The translations under genes and the position numbers were made by a program. Source: Antennarius striatus (taxonomy: Eukaryota; Chordata; Actinopteri; Lophiiformes; Antennariidae). From it: a stretch of 64,000 nt of DNA. The stretch spans positions 14,453,501 through 14,517,500 of the forward strand of contig NC_090785.1 in NCBI RefSeq assembly GCF_040054535.1. Direction: 5' to 3'. The first letter of the stretch is position 1; the number at the start of each line of letters is the position of its first letter. Below, in pieces: positions 33,995 to 46,675 of the stretch. The notes beneath the pieces are model-generated. The model worked only from the letters and a program-made list of their open reading frames with translations, did not search any database and had not been told where the DNA came from.

Positions 33995-34944
33995 GTTCAG
34001 TCACAATACCTGCCCTCTTTAAGTACTACTGAGTATATGTGAGGTACATTAGGTGCCAACTATTTTCATTTTCTATGCAATATTTTCCTTTGCTGTTAAT
34101 ATTCACAGCCATGTTTGTTGGGGTTTTAAGTTCTTGTCCACTGGCTGATTTATTATTTTATGTTGAGTGTACATTAATTATATCTGTGTCACTAAATGGC
34201 TATCCACATTGCTATGCATCATGTCTCTGCATTTTTTTCTGTTTATTCTGAGGAGAATAGAGATGTGTAGTTCATTCAGAGAATTTGCAGGCTTCCCAAA
34301 CCCACCCACTACATGTGTTGTCAGTCGCAAAAATCCTGTAGGTCATCTGGTGTTTAACAGCAAATAAATGTTTTCAGTAACTGTCAGTTTCTTACAATAA
34401 ATTATTATTTCTGCACTTATAGGGAGGAGTTGAAACAAAATCAACTTTGAGAGTACAGTCATTTGAGGTTGAATTGAGCATTATGCTTGATTTTCAGTGG
34501 CTTGAACACTGTGTACTCAAGTAATATTTGTGCATTATAAAAAACCATAATTGAAATCAATGTTAACACTGCTGACAATATGAGTACAATATGAATAGAT
34601 ATATCAGCAAAACAATCGAACAGTTTTCTTTGTAAACAAGTAGTGTCCTAGTTGAGACCTGATGTAAAAAGATGAACCCCAAATCCATTTTACTCTACTG
34701 TTTATTTTGGGTCAACCAGCTGAACTATTTTCTAGTTGAATCTGCAAACCCAGTTGGTCACTGTCTTCTCAATGACTGGCTCAGGTCAAAAGCTTCCCTC
34801 ACTTCTCTGCCCCGCCGTGCACAATAAATAATGTGTCAGGCTGAGCTCTTCTGTGTCCACACAGATTCCTTCTTTTGGTCTGTGGAGGCGGAAATCGAGG
34901 CATTTGATCTGAATTCTAAAGAGTCTTGTTGCAGCCAAATAAAG

Positions 34945-34980
34945 GCTTCCATTGTATGTAAATGGTTTATATAAGAGCAT
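34945..34980. repeat. Short dispersed repeat, copy 2
   Basis: This is the partner of the 31671-31700 stretch, sharing TTCCATTGTATGTAAATGGT then TTATATAAG. It lies within sequence showing no exon (34380-35380). Confidence 0.45.
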
Positions 34981-35449
34981 ATGACTGCTACGGTGCTGGG
35001 CAGTGGTTAGCGGTGGAGGAATGATTAGCATTTTCCAAACACATCTTGTTCTCAATCCAGCCTTTTGGCTCGCTAAAAAACTGCTTGATTTCTTCTTGCC
35101 TTGTACACATTATTGTGTACCATCACAGCTGAAGGTAAAATATGTCATTTTATACTAACATTCAGTTCCTTATGAGGTCAGAGTTCATGTGACTAATGGC
35201 TGACATGACCCATTACCTCAAACTGACCAACTATGATGTTTAAATTCTCATCACCCTTTGTAGTGATTATATTAAAACCCATCAGTAGTATTGATAGTAA
35301 AAATTAATTGGTAACCTTTGTTAGAAAGATATCTTAGTTGTCCTTAAAAATTCTATAATGAGATTGGTGTGTTGCTGATTCGTTGCTGGCAGTCTGCAAC
35401 TATGCTGTGGGACAGTTTGGGAGTACAGTATTAATACAGGGTGTGCCAA

Positions 35450-35678
35450 TCACGTGGCTCCAAAAATGTTTTGCAATTGGCTTTGTCCTGTTGCGTCCTG
35501 TGACGGTGTGCAGTGGTAGGGCCTCAGTGCTGCTTTTATACGGCCAACGCACTTTTTGGCAGTTCTTTTCTGATGTTCCTGACTCTGCCAAATCCAGCTT
35601 GATGTTCAGGCCACATCTCAAGATGGTCATCTCTGGACTTGGCGCTGCTTACGCCGCTTGCACTGCCGGCTGAGTCTG
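35450..35678 (+). promoter_or_regulatory. gjb1: Possible gjb1 promoter and 5' non-coding exon
   Basis: A GC-richer island within AT-rich DNA holds an E-box CACGTG (about 35452-35457) and a TTTTATA stretch (about 35534-35540). It ends in a donor-like GAGTCTG|GTAAAT (after 35678). The gjb1 coding exon has a clear acceptor (TTTTGTAG, ending 35943) 14 bases before its ATG, so an upstream non-coding exon must exist. This is the best candidate I see. Confidence 0.35.
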
Positions 35679-35957
35679 GTAAATCTCCATAATCTACAGT
35701 AATGACTGTCTTAAATAACAAACGGGTGGACAACAGAAACTTATTTCCTGCTACAAGTATAACGTTTGTTCAAAACAAAGGTTAAAATAAGTTTTAAAAG
35801 TTTTGCTTATTTTACTTTTAGTGTGACATTGTTTGATGATATCTATTTTCTTGTACATTAGAAATACGTCATCTAGAAATATACCCATATACCTAACTAC
35901 CTCCATGAAACCTGAACTGGCAATGTGACTCTTAATTTTGTAGACCTGGAGTCGAAA

Positions 35958-36785
35958 ATGAACTGGGGGTCCTTTTATGCCGTGATCAGCGGCGTAAACA
36001 GGCACTCGACTGGCATCGGACGCGTTTGGCTGTCTGTCATCTTCATCTTCCGTATCCTGGTCCTGGTGGTGGCTGCTGAGAGTGTCTGGGGCGATGAGAA
36101 GTCCAGCTTCATATGCAATACCCAGCAGCCCGGTTGCAACAGCGTCTGCTATGACCAGTTCTTCCCCATCTCTCACATCCGCTTGTGGGCGCTTCAACTC
36201 ATACTGGTCTCCACCCCAGCCCTGCTGGTGGCCATGCATGTGGCCCACCGGCGCCACATTGAGAAAAAGATCCTAAAGAGGACGGGCCGCAGCAGTACCA
36301 AGGACCTGGAACACATCAAGAATCAGAAGTTCCAGATCACTGGAGCTCTGTGGTGGACTTACATGATCAGTATCATCTTCAGAATAATCTTTGAGGTGGC
36401 CTTTCTCTACATCTTCTATTTGATCTATCCTGGATTTAAGATGGTGCGTTTGGTGAAGTGTGACTCGTACCCATGTCCCAACACTGTGGATTGTTTTGTG
36501 TCCAGACCAACAGAAAAGACCATATTCACTGTGTTCATGCTGGCGGTGTCTGGAGTATGTGTGCTGCTTAACATGGCTGAGGTGGTGTACCTCATAGGCA
36601 GGGCCTGCAAACGATGCTTTCAAGGCCCTGAAGAAGAGTCCAAAGGAGCCTGGATAAGTCAAAGATTATCTTCTTATAGGCAAAATGAAATCAATCAGCT
36701 GATAGCAGAACATCCTCTGAAGTCTAAGTTCACTGTGACCAAAAAGAGCCCAACTGAGAAAGGTGGGAGGTGTTCTGCCCTCTGA
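35958..36785 (+). CDS. gjb1: Connexin 32-type gap-junction protein beta 1
   Basis: One coding exon of 275 residues (human GJB1 283). It is a four-pass connexin: the N-terminus [27 protein letters not shown] and the following stretch are almost identical to human Cx32. The first extracellular loop has C-x6-C-x3-C ([12 protein letters not shown]) and the second [12 protein letters not shown], both needed for hemichannel docking. Six subunits make a hemichannel, and two dock into gap junctions; in mammals Cx32 serves myelinating Schwann cells and hepatocytes. I chose ATG 35958, because the ATG 33 bases upstream lies before the splice acceptor and is not part of the conserved start. The tail keeps the [10 protein letters not shown] motif and ends CSAL, a CaaX-like prenylation signal (human CSAC). 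Zebrafish has two gjb1 copies, so this may be either the a or b copy. Confidence 0.95.
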   Translation: MNWGSFYAVISGVNRHSTGIGRVWLSVIFIFRILVLVVAAESVWGDEKSSFICNTQQPGCNSVCYDQFFPISHIRLWALQLILVSTPALLVAMHVAHRRHIEKKILKRTGRSSTKDLEHIKNQKFQITGALWWTYMISIIFRIIFEVAFLYIFYLIYPGFKMVRLVKCDSYPCPNTVDCFVSRPTEKTIFTVFMLAVSGVCVLLNMAEVVYLIGRACKRCFQGPEEESKGAWISQRLSSYRQNEINQLIAEHPLKSKFTVTKKSPTEKGGRCSAL

Positions 36786-38734
36786 TACGCAGGACATCCT
36801 GTTCTATTTAAACTAATCCACAGTAATCACACATGAGCATTTTGCTCTCCATTAATGTCACATATACTGTATATTTGATTATTGCCAGTGTTTATATTCT
36901 TTCCTTATCATTTAGTCAGTTCCTTATTGATCGCCTTTACTGACACACATGTTGGCTGCTGTTGTTATTTTACCTGTCTGAGACAAGTGGAGTTGCTTAT
37001 AGGGCCATACCGGTTTGTTTTAGCCTATTTTCTGCAAATCGGGGATTGATATGGGTTCTGATTGGTGTGTTAAAATTTAAGAGATTTGGTTGGTTGTTTT
37101 TGACAAAGTGCGGCTTGAGAATACATATTATACGTATTTCCTTTAATTGTTTGGCAGCCATAAATGCATCACATTCTGGTCACATTTCAGCCGTTTTATC
37201 ACAATAATGCAAAAACTGTTTTAAGAAGGATATCTGTCTTAACGAATGTTTTGTCTGTTATTTATTTCAACTAAATGATACGATTGGCTTCCTGGACAAG
37301 AATTTTAAAAAGTGTAGGCCTTGTAATTTATATGTTCATAAAAGGAGCAAAAACACCATTTATGGTCCTTAAACAACCATTACTGTTCTGATTAAGATGC
37401 TGGATGTAGGAGGCATGTTTTATTTATGTCAGTATATTGTTCATATATACCATATCTCAGTTGAGTGAAAGCTGGGGAGTGGAGGAAAAGTACGTACTGA
37501 GTGAAAGTCTTTAAATGTCGTCAAAAGCAGACCAGCCATAATTTGGCTTCACCAGTCGTCAGCTGAGTCACAGTTTGGACCCTTTGGAAAAAACAGTACT
37601 GTACATGTCTGATATATGAATGTGTTTGAATTCAAATTTTAATACTTCTCACTTCACTGCAGCTTCACTGTTAATACTGCCTTTGGCAATATCCTGTCAG
37701 GAATCTTTCTGATCTTGAAATCTAATATTGAGTTCTTTCAGAACTGTTTATACAGCTATTTAGTGCATTTCAAACATCCCTTGTTTCAGTTCAAACAATC
37801 CAATTTGTAATTTTTTATGGGTTGAAACTAAACAATAATCAGCCTTAACATTATATCCACATGTTGGATATTGCCTAGATCCCCCTTTGCCGCTGAAGCA
37901 GCTCTGACCCTTCCAGAGTGTTTGTTGTTAGTGGACGTTAGCAACAGATCGTTTGGTTTGTGTGTTCTGATGCCTTGGTGTCAGACCTAGCCTAACCTTT
38001 TCAGCAACTGGTGCTACTGAAGTTCTTCTTGTGCATTTGTGTATTTTCTGCTTCTGACACATCAATCGGGAGGATGAAATGTTCATTTGCTGCCATTGTA
38101 ACAAAATAACATTATTCTCTTCACCTGACAGTTATTGTAACGTTACGACTGATTGGAATAAGTGTTTTTAAGAAATAAACTGTCTGGTGATTTGACATTT
38201 GTTGAAGTTACATTACAAATACACTGTTTCTTCCATTGTTTCTCAAAAAGGTGGACTGAATTGGTAGCATAATTAAATCTGTTTATGGATGGTAACTATC
38301 TTGTAATGATGCCTTTTTGTACTGAGACTTGTGGCTCATTTCCTTACAGATACTGTATATTGAATGTAAACTTTTCTTTCTCCTTCCTGTGGTTGTGAGT
38401 TGAAACTTGAAGATGCAAACGGCTACTCATCTCCAAATCATGTCCCTTGTGATAGGAGAGAACCACTTGCTATATTTAGAACCCAGAAGCACTTGTGGCC
38501 AGCCAGATTTAGTGAACAACATCATTGGCCAGCTGCCGTGTCGCTCAGTACAACAAGCAAGGGGGTGCTTTAATAGTTTACATTAGAGTGTACCCTGTGC
38601 CAAATTTAAACTGGGGGTTGGGGGGTTTCAGGGGAGGGCAGGCTGGACATGGTTGAGTGTGTGTCTACCAATTCTTACATGAGTATTGAGGTGGCCAGTG
38701 GAAGGGGCTTTGATCTTGATTCCTGAGTAGTGTT

Positions 38735-38934
38735 TCAAAACAAAAGACAGACCAGTGGATTTGTCAGTGAGGAACAGAAGCTTCCGTGTTTCCACATTTC
38801 CTGTCCATTCAAGGACACTGACGTGGGCTTGAAGATCAGCGTTGGACTGAGGCCTGACGGCAAACAGGCCGCCTCATGGACCCCCAAAGACGTGAAGGGC
38901 TTCACTGTAAGGGATGCAAGAGATGACAAGGTGG
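38735..38934 (+). other. Possible upstream exon of the alpha connexin
   Basis: A GC-richer, open stretch in otherwise AT-rich DNA ends in a strong donor (GATGACAAG|GTGGGT, after 38931). The connexin coding exon has an acceptor ending at 39779, 17 bases before its ATG, so a 5' exon is expected in this interval. The open frame here (ISVGLRPDGKQAASWTPKD) resembles nothing I know, and it is more likely to be untranslated leader than protein. Confidence 0.3.
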
Positions 38935-39796
38935 GTTGCGATGACTTTTTTTTTTTTTTAAGTTCTAAACCTTAACATTTGGTGATTTAAGTTCTTTCAA
39001 AAGTCAAAAACAATTTACCGTACTTTGGGTACGTGTGGGTGAAGGCTGCTTCATGTGAAAATGCAATTTTATAAAATACATACAACTTTTTCTTGTGTGA
39101 ATACTTTTCCCTACATCTCTTGAACATAGTTTTTTTTAAATCAGGTTGAATTTATATGCCTACATTTATTCAAACCACACAGATTTATTTGTGGTTTCTC
39201 TCTAAAGATATTTTCAGCTTCTGAATTTGTCAGCAGTTATCAGAATAAATCCTCACAAAAACATTCACTGAACTTGTAGCCTTGCTACAGTAAAGTACAT
39301 CCATCATATATTTATAACACAAGGTGTTGCAGGAACTGACAATACCAGTACTCATTCCAATTTGACTTCCACCACGTCTCCCAGGTATTTTATTTCATTT
39401 CCTTGGGATCGTGTTGCAATGACTCAAGCCTTGAAGGCCAGGAGGTGCAGAATCATGACAGGAAGCTGCCTTCCCTCCTGTCCACACTTACCAAATATAT
39501 ACTACCTCCTATGGTAAATATATTCCAGTCCTTGTGAAAGCCCACTACCTGCTCAGTAGCAAAGTACCCTGGTTGTACACTAGGTTTTCAGTTCTCCTCC
39601 TAAGAAATAATTTAGCTTGAGCACTGCTGGATTTGGCAAGGTATTTGTGAAAATTAATGACCTTGAGAAATAGGGAAGCTTATTATAATCTCTTGATTTA
39701 TTTTAGTTTTTCTTTCTTCTTAGTTTATTCATGAGGGACATAAAACACACTTTCTTACCTTATTTTTTATTTTCACAGGTCTGAGCTAAAACAGCC

Positions 39797-40888
39797 ATGG
39801 GGGACTGGAATCTGCTTGGAAAGCTCCTAGAAAAAGCCCAGGAGCACTCCACTGTGGTGGGAAAGGTGTGGCTCACAGTCCTCTTCATCTTCCGCATCCT
39901 GATACTTAGCGCTGCGACAGAGAAGGTGTGGGGCGATGAGCAATCGGGCTTCACCTGTGACACCAAGCAGCCCGGTTGTGAGAATGTCTGCTACGACGTG
40001 ACTTTCCCCATTTCCCACGTTCGTTTCTGGGTGCTCCAGATCATCTTTGTGTCTACGCCCACGCTCATCTACCTGGGACACATCCTCCACTTGGTGCGCA
40101 TGGAAGACAAGCATAAAGAGAAAGAGAAGGAGCGGGAACTTGCGCAGCATTCAGCCAAGCATGTTCTTATTGTGACTGCTAAACACAAAAAGGCTCTGAT
40201 TAGGGATGAAAAGGGTCGGGTGCGCTTGCAGGGGGAGCTCTTGCGTACTTATGTCTTCAACGTAGTCATTAAAACCCTGTTTGAAGTGGGTTTCATTGTG
40301 GCTCAGTATCTCTTGTATGGCTTTGAGCTGAAGCCCATGTACACATGTGACAGACCCCCGTGCCCCAATATGGTTAACTGCTACATATCCCGACCCACAG
40401 AGAAAACCATCTTTATAGTCTTCATGCTGGGGGTAGCAAGTGTGTCTCTGTTTCTCAACCTCATAGAGATTTACCACTTGGGCTTCACCAAATGTCGCCA
40501 AGGCCTAACCTTCAGGAGAGGTAACCATTCCCCCGAGGGTAGTGCTAAGGAGCCAAGCGAGGCCTCGGTACCATTTGCACCGAGTTATGATGACTACTTC
40601 CACAGGCATCACCAAGTCCAGCCAGCCTACCCGCCCGTTCCCAGCTACAACCTTTCCCCTCTGTCTGATGGCACAGACTCATCCTATCACCCCTACCACA
40701 GCAAAGCAGCTTACAAACAGAATAAAGACAACTTGGCGGTGGAAAGGAGTAGCGGCAGGACAGAGGAATGTGACCTGAAAGGCAAGAAGAGAACAGACTC
40801 GGCCCCTGGGTCACCTATGCAGGCAAGGCCCGACCGCAGTGTCAAACACAGCAGCACCAAGACTAGAATAGACGATCTGAAGGTTTGA
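39797..40888 (+). CDS. Alpha-group connexin (gja2/Cx39.9-like; gja3/gja8 relative)
   Basis: One coding exon, 363 residues. Start [27 protein letters not shown] is typical of alpha connexins. Loop cysteines are intact: [12 protein letters not shown] in the first extracellular loop and [12 protein letters not shown] in the second. The membrane helices and the [10 protein letters not shown] and YGFELKP stretches are closest to Cx46 (GJA3), with some Cx50 (GJA8) features ([12 protein letters not shown]). The cytosolic loop is lysine/glutamate-rich. The tail is serine- and tyrosine-rich and ends RIDDLKV, like the DDLxV/I ends of alpha connexins that bind ZO-1 PDZ domains. It lacks the long lens-type tail of true GJA3 or GJA8, which favours the fish/amphibian gja2 (Cx39.9) group, reported from muscle in zebrafish. 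It lies 3 kb downstream of gjb1 on the same strand, a tandem beta-alpha pair. Connexin identity is certain; the exact orthologue is not. Confidence 0.93.
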   Translation: MGDWNLLGKLLEKAQEHSTVVGKVWLTVLFIFRILILSAATEKVWGDEQSGFTCDTKQPGCENVCYDVTFPISHVRFWVLQIIFVSTPTLIYLGHILHLVRMEDKHKEKEKERELAQHSAKHVLIVTAKHKKALIRDEKGRVRLQGELLRTYVFNVVIKTLFEVGFIVAQYLLYGFELKPMYTCDRPPCPNMVNCYISRPTEKTIFIVFMLGVASVSLFLNLIEIYHLGFTKCRQGLTFRRGNHSPEGSAKEPSEASVPFAPSYDDYFHRHHQVQPAYPPVPSYNLSPLSDGTDSSYHPYHSKAAYKQNKDNLAVERSSGRTEECDLKGKKRTDSAPGSPMQARPDRSVKHSSTKTRIDDLKV

Positions 40889-43800
40889 AGAGGTTTATGT
40901 TTCTATGGAGTGTCTTAAATTACTCTGAGGTTAACGTATGTTGTTTGACTCATTCCAATTCAGAAGTGAGTTACATTAACAGGGCATATGGAGTAGATGC
41001 AGTCAGCCAGTAAGGTGTCAAATCTGATCAAGACGGGTCAGAAATCTAATTTGTAATGAATTTACACCTGTTTAAGTTGTCCTGTAGGTGGGTATTACAC
41101 TGTAGTGTTAAGAGTATATGGTTGCCCTTTTTTGGTATCATCTGTCAGTGTTGGTAAGTACTGGCTTGTTTTTTCATTGATCTGAATATAGAAACCCTTC
41201 AAATATTTACTGTTACCACTGAGAATGTGCTAAATGTGAATGAGTTGGTCAAACTTTGGGAACATTTTCAGAGCAGAAGGTTTCTAAGCACTGGCTTGAG
41301 CACATTTGAGCTTATCCAAAAGGGTGAGAAGTCAAATTGAACCTTTTGGGGTCACCATTTCTCAGATTTCACTTGCTTCAAGACCTAAAGTGAAGATTGG
41401 TGCAATACTTGACTCTGACCGGACACTCCGACTCCAGAAACGCAACGTAATTCCTTCCGAAAGAAATGACACTGGTCTCAGGAGCTCCCACTTTGTCTTT
41501 GTATTGTAACAGCCAGGACACAATTATAAGCATATTGTTTTGCTTATCCCTCTTATATCTTTGTTTGTGTCACATGTTTTCTGTAAAGGACTTGGTGACA
41601 ACTGTTAAACTTCTTGAAATAAATCTGTCTTATATTTTAAAAATACCAGTGTATTTATAGCCTCAAGTCTTGATTACGAAAAAAAAGGGGGAAACCCATT
41701 TTACTGGAACACATGTTGGACCTGTTATATATCTTCACAAATAAATCAAGCCTATCAAGCAGAAATGATGGCATTGGTGATAGTAGATAATTCGATTCTA
41801 TGCACATTAAGTCTGACAGACAGCAAGGAATTTCAAAATTGAATCTGGTGTCATTTAAGACAGTGTTTACATGCAAATGTTTCAACCTGTTAAAAGCTGA
41901 CATGCTTGAGTGGGAATAAACATCTCATAAGTATTTTCTGTCTGCGTATCACACAAATGCATATCTTACACTGGTTAATTTCAGGAAACCACAGCACACG
42001 GTGATCCTGGTACAGAGACCATGAAGAAACATCTCATACCTTTGGATATATGATAGTCATTGATTATACACACACACACACACGCACACGCACACGCACA
42101 CGCACACACACGCACACACATACTACACACATATTATACACATGATTTTATACATTTCCTGAGGTGGTGGTAAGTTTAGTCTGGACGCACTACTCTTTCT
42201 CTCAGTATGTGTCAGAGACCAATTGTTTCAAATCTGCCTTTTTAAGCACTCAGGATTGTTTTATATGTAACACATCACTCCATAAATCAATTCGTTAAGC
42301 ACAATAGACTCTAATTCTAAAAAAAACATCACATGTGCTTTTACAAGTGAAAATAAACCAAGGCTACTAAAAAACACCAGGGTTATGTGCGTTCTTGAGA
42401 TGCTGACAGATGAATAGGCAAGAATTATGAGTGCAGATGGTCATCCAGCACTTTGAAATGAAATCTTTTTATTGTAAGGCCAATCCCTGAAATTGAAGTT
42501 GAGTTGCATCAGAAGGCCGAGCCATTATAAAAGAAACATATTTGCAGAAATGGAGAATGCTTCAATAATGTTTATGGCTACAAATATTGAAACCGTTTCA
42601 TAAAAATGAATATTAGAGTAGAATAAAATACAGAGATCAAAGTGACAAAGTTGCACATAAGTACAAATTTGGGCTGTTTTTATGTTACAGAAGTAAAGCT
42701 TGGAATTCTACTCTGACGTCTAGGAGGAAAAAACAGTTCTGACTAATCCACTACATCTGTCTGACAGATTTAGTTACAAGTTACTTTTCAGACTATATTT
42801 TCATCATTGACAGTAAAAATCATCTCTATATTGCTTTTGGCATTCTGTGATCATCTGAAAGAATCTGTGGTTCTCCAAGGTTTGAGAGAAATCTGCTGAA
42901 CATAAATATGCTATTTAAAATCTGTGTGTATTTGTTGGAAATGGCCCAATCACAAAGCTGCAAACAGAAAACTTTTCTGAGCTTAGAATATGTCATTTTA
43001 CGGACGCATAGATTTAATCAGATGTTAAGGCTATGATTAATGATCTCGAAGATACTATGATCGAGTAGTTTAAATTGAACTCAATTCCAAACACTTGCAG
43101 CAGTAAAATCTAAAAAGGAAATCTACTAAAACTACACAATAATCTGGCAAAGATATTAATCCAAACACATTATACAACATTGGCAAGGATATTTTATTGA
43201 TCAATAATTACTTGCATCTGAAACATTCTTACATATCAATTCATTGGTTTGAACATCTTTTGATGACTGAATTCAGGAGCTTGTGTTCTGCTCTGGGTTT
43301 TTGGTACACTGTGTAGGATTCAGTGACATCTAGTGTTTGTGTTTGCAGATTGCAACCGACTGAGTCAGAAAAGAGCCTCTCCAGAATCAATGTTTGGTTC
43401 GTCCATTGCGGCCTACTGTTCTAACACAGTGGTGTGCTGACGTGAAACTGGACTCACTCAGTATACACAAAAGCCAAAAATGGTGCCAGCCAAAAAAATA
43501 ATCTGATTGATGAAACCTTACACAGGACTGCAGTTAAATGCCTGTCCACAAATGTGCTCACATGGATCAACGTCATATCACATCATCATTCAACATTACT
43601 CCTAATTTTAGTTCACAATGTGAGTCTTCTCAATGAGGTTCTTTATGATGAATCGTGACAGCAACTGGGATGAATAAAGAATTAATTCTGACAGACAAAA
43701 AAATGGTGCTCAACATACTTAAAAAAAACACGTTAATTCTTTTAATGGTTCCATTCACATGGTCGTCTAAAAATATGAGCTGCTGCACCCTCACACAACA

Positions 43801-45632
43801 TGATGCGATGGTATCACCGCCTAAATGCTGACTGCTTTATAGTAGAGGAAGATGTGACATCTCCAGTGTTCTTGGTTCTCCTCAAAGCATTGGATCAGTG
43901 CTCATGAGAATTTAATAAATTTTTTACTACTAAAGGTGGATCCTGTCAAAAAAAAACTCATTTTGATTTCGCAATAAAATGACTATAGAATAATCGCACC
44001 GTCTGCAATAGACAGACTCCCTATAAACGTCACTTTCATTTACTGGTGATCCATTCCTTTCATGTAGAAAATGAACACACTCTTTGTTGTTGCGCCTATG
44101 ACTAAAACTATCGTCCTGTTGCCAACATTAAATGTTCAGGAGAAAGTTCTCCGTTTCTTGTTTTACTGACCCAAACGATATAACCTGTGATTCAACCTTA
44201 GAAGACATTTTGTGATGGATAAAACTGATACAAACTGATTCATTGTAGTTTTTGTATTTTGCATTTCCCATTAAAGGTCCACTGTAAGATTTAGGAATAT
44301 AAATTAAATGATGGCAAAAACATAGCAGTTTGCATTATTTTACTTTAAAAAAAGTGAAGAATTTATCAGTTTAATCTAATTTTGAAACCCTTCCCAGTTT
44401 TATGTCTTCAAAACGGGGAACTTTAAAATGCATCATCAAGTAAGTTATGCTGTTTACCTCTGTTGAGCCCACTTCATAAAAGTCGGGGATATAAAGTATA
44501 AATTTAGTAGTGGTAAAGTGGTTACATATATGTTGTATGCTGTTTTTTTATTCATTATTTGAATAAGAAATGCAATACACATGTATAAAAATGTAGGACA
44601 CAGGATACAAATTAAAATCCAGACTCGTTTTTGTTATGCTCATCTAATCTGACTCATTGAAGTGTTGTATACACTCTGGTACGTCATCAGATTGACTGTG
44701 TAAACCAGCCAATGTGTAATACATGACAAAAAGCCAGAGGCCACAACTGCCCTTGTACTAACTTCACTATACAAAAGGAATGAGCCTATTAAATATCAGA
44801 GAAAGGGAAAACTCGGTTTCTGATTTTTGCTGACTCACTAAGTGAAAGAGTTTGCAGGTCTGTCAGCTAATTGTCATCGTCATCATCATCATCTCAGAGC
44901 AAAATGTGAGTTTGAAGAGGGATCATGTTAGGGATGAAAAATAAGACAGACGTGCTGCTGACATGGTTTGAGGCAGAAAACATCATTGTAAGTTTGGCAG
45001 CTGAGTCCTTGTCTGGGTTTCTTTGTGCCGTCTTCTGCCACCACGTGAGAGCTCAAACGCTATGCAGACAATAAGTTTTTCATGAACTGTGTTTGCTGTA
45101 GACTTGTGAGAAAGCTCCACTTGCTACAGGTACCAGATTGATCCCTTTCAACATTACCTCCCATCAGGTCTGGGATAAATGATCCCTCTGGAAAGGTTTT
45201 GTAAAGACAGTATATTTTTAAAAAAAATCTTACTCATGGCACATTTATTTTGGTAGAGGATAAATTATGTAGTCAGTTTTAAGACTTTATGATTCAATTG
45301 TGTTCTTCTATGACCCACTTGTTGAATTCATGACCATGTCAGTTTTTGTCCCTGCTGCCTCCAAGTGCTATTATAATTAATAACAGAATAACTCACATTT
45401 AAGTTGTTTTTAATTCAAAACAATCTTGTTTTATGACTATAATGACAAAGCATCTTACGTCAAACTGTTGTGACAGCTGAAACTGACTCTGGGGAAGCGA
45501 CATGACAAATCTGATAGGAGTCACACAAACACAAGTCACTTCCACATCCTTTTCAACTCAAGCTCTGATCTTGGCTCCAAATAAATAAAGCCATCCCAAA
45601 ATCCTTCGTATAGAAAGTCAGTCAATGCAAAA

Positions 45633-45663
<31 letters not shown>

Positions 45664-46675
45664 TCTGATCTCAGTGCACATGTTTTTAGTGTGGTTCACA
45701 GAGTGGATGATAGCTTGTCACAGCTTCTGGTGTGATGTAGCTTATAAGAGCCTAACTTAAATATATGTTAGACAAGAACTTATTTCTCTGTAAGCCACTG
45801 ACATGTCACGTTGCCAGGCCTGAGCCAGACTTAAAAATTACAAACCTTTAAAGTATTTGTTTAAAAAAAAAGATAAGATACAAAACACCTGAAACCATCC
45901 GTTTTTGTCAGTTCCTATTAGAGAACTTTTTTTAAAATAATTTAATGACCAATTCATCATCTCCATCACAGACTTCACATACTACATTCTTAAATCACCA
46001 AACACCAATAGAAAAACAGTTTTGATGCAATATTATCGCATTACCTAATTTTCAGAATACTACTCTCACCAGTTTAAAACACAGACAAAAATACATGATT
46101 ACAGGAACAAATGGATGACACTGGAATATTTAAGACATCAAACAGAATTTGAAGCAAATTACTATGAATGCTACATTATGACTAAAACTGAACCAAAGAC
46201 GCGTTTGGATGCACAAAAGAACAGAAATTTGATGAACTAAGTAAAAAGTCAGAAAACAAATGGAGAACATTTTGGAGTCAATCACAACTCAGTCCTTTTT
46301 CATGCATGACAAAAAACTTTACTGTGAAGGGATCTACAGAGCTTAGCCAAATAGCAGCTTGAAACAAAGCCTCAAAAATACAGGCCATCCTCTTTCAATA
46401 AAAATATAATTTTCAGAGAACAGAATTCAAAACACGGGCCAACAGAGGCTGAAGTTAAAGCACAACCAGCGGAGTTCAATCCCCCCATGCCAGAAAACAA
46501 TACAACACCTTCTTGCTTTAATGTGGAAGTCGAAGCAAGAACTGGATCAGGCCTGGTTCTATAAAGTAGATGGGGCTATGTGTAATCCTGGGGCCTGTGA
46601 TGGGGGGTGGGGGGGGGGGTGAATCCAGGCTTGAATATACCCATCTCGTTTAGTATTAAGAGTCAAAGGTGTGCC
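40889..46675. other. Gene-free stretch between converging alpha connexin and vma21
   Basis: I see no coding exon in 5.8 kb. The left end is connexin 3' UTR. The right part may be a long vma21 3' UTR; mammalian VMA21 has one of several kilobases. Repeats: a CA/CG tract at about 42069-42120, (CA)14 at about 45632-45659, and a G-run GTGGGGGGGGGGGTG at about 46607-46620. The rest is AT-rich single-copy-looking DNA. Confidence 0.5.

Noticed and set aside
35383-35673. A 96-residue open frame before gjb1
   Set aside because: No homology; the stretch fits better as promoter and 5' non-coding exon of gjb1.
36273-36662. Minus-strand open frames across gjb1, and similar ones across 39827-40814
   Set aside because: They are shadows of strongly conserved connexin exons on the plus strand.
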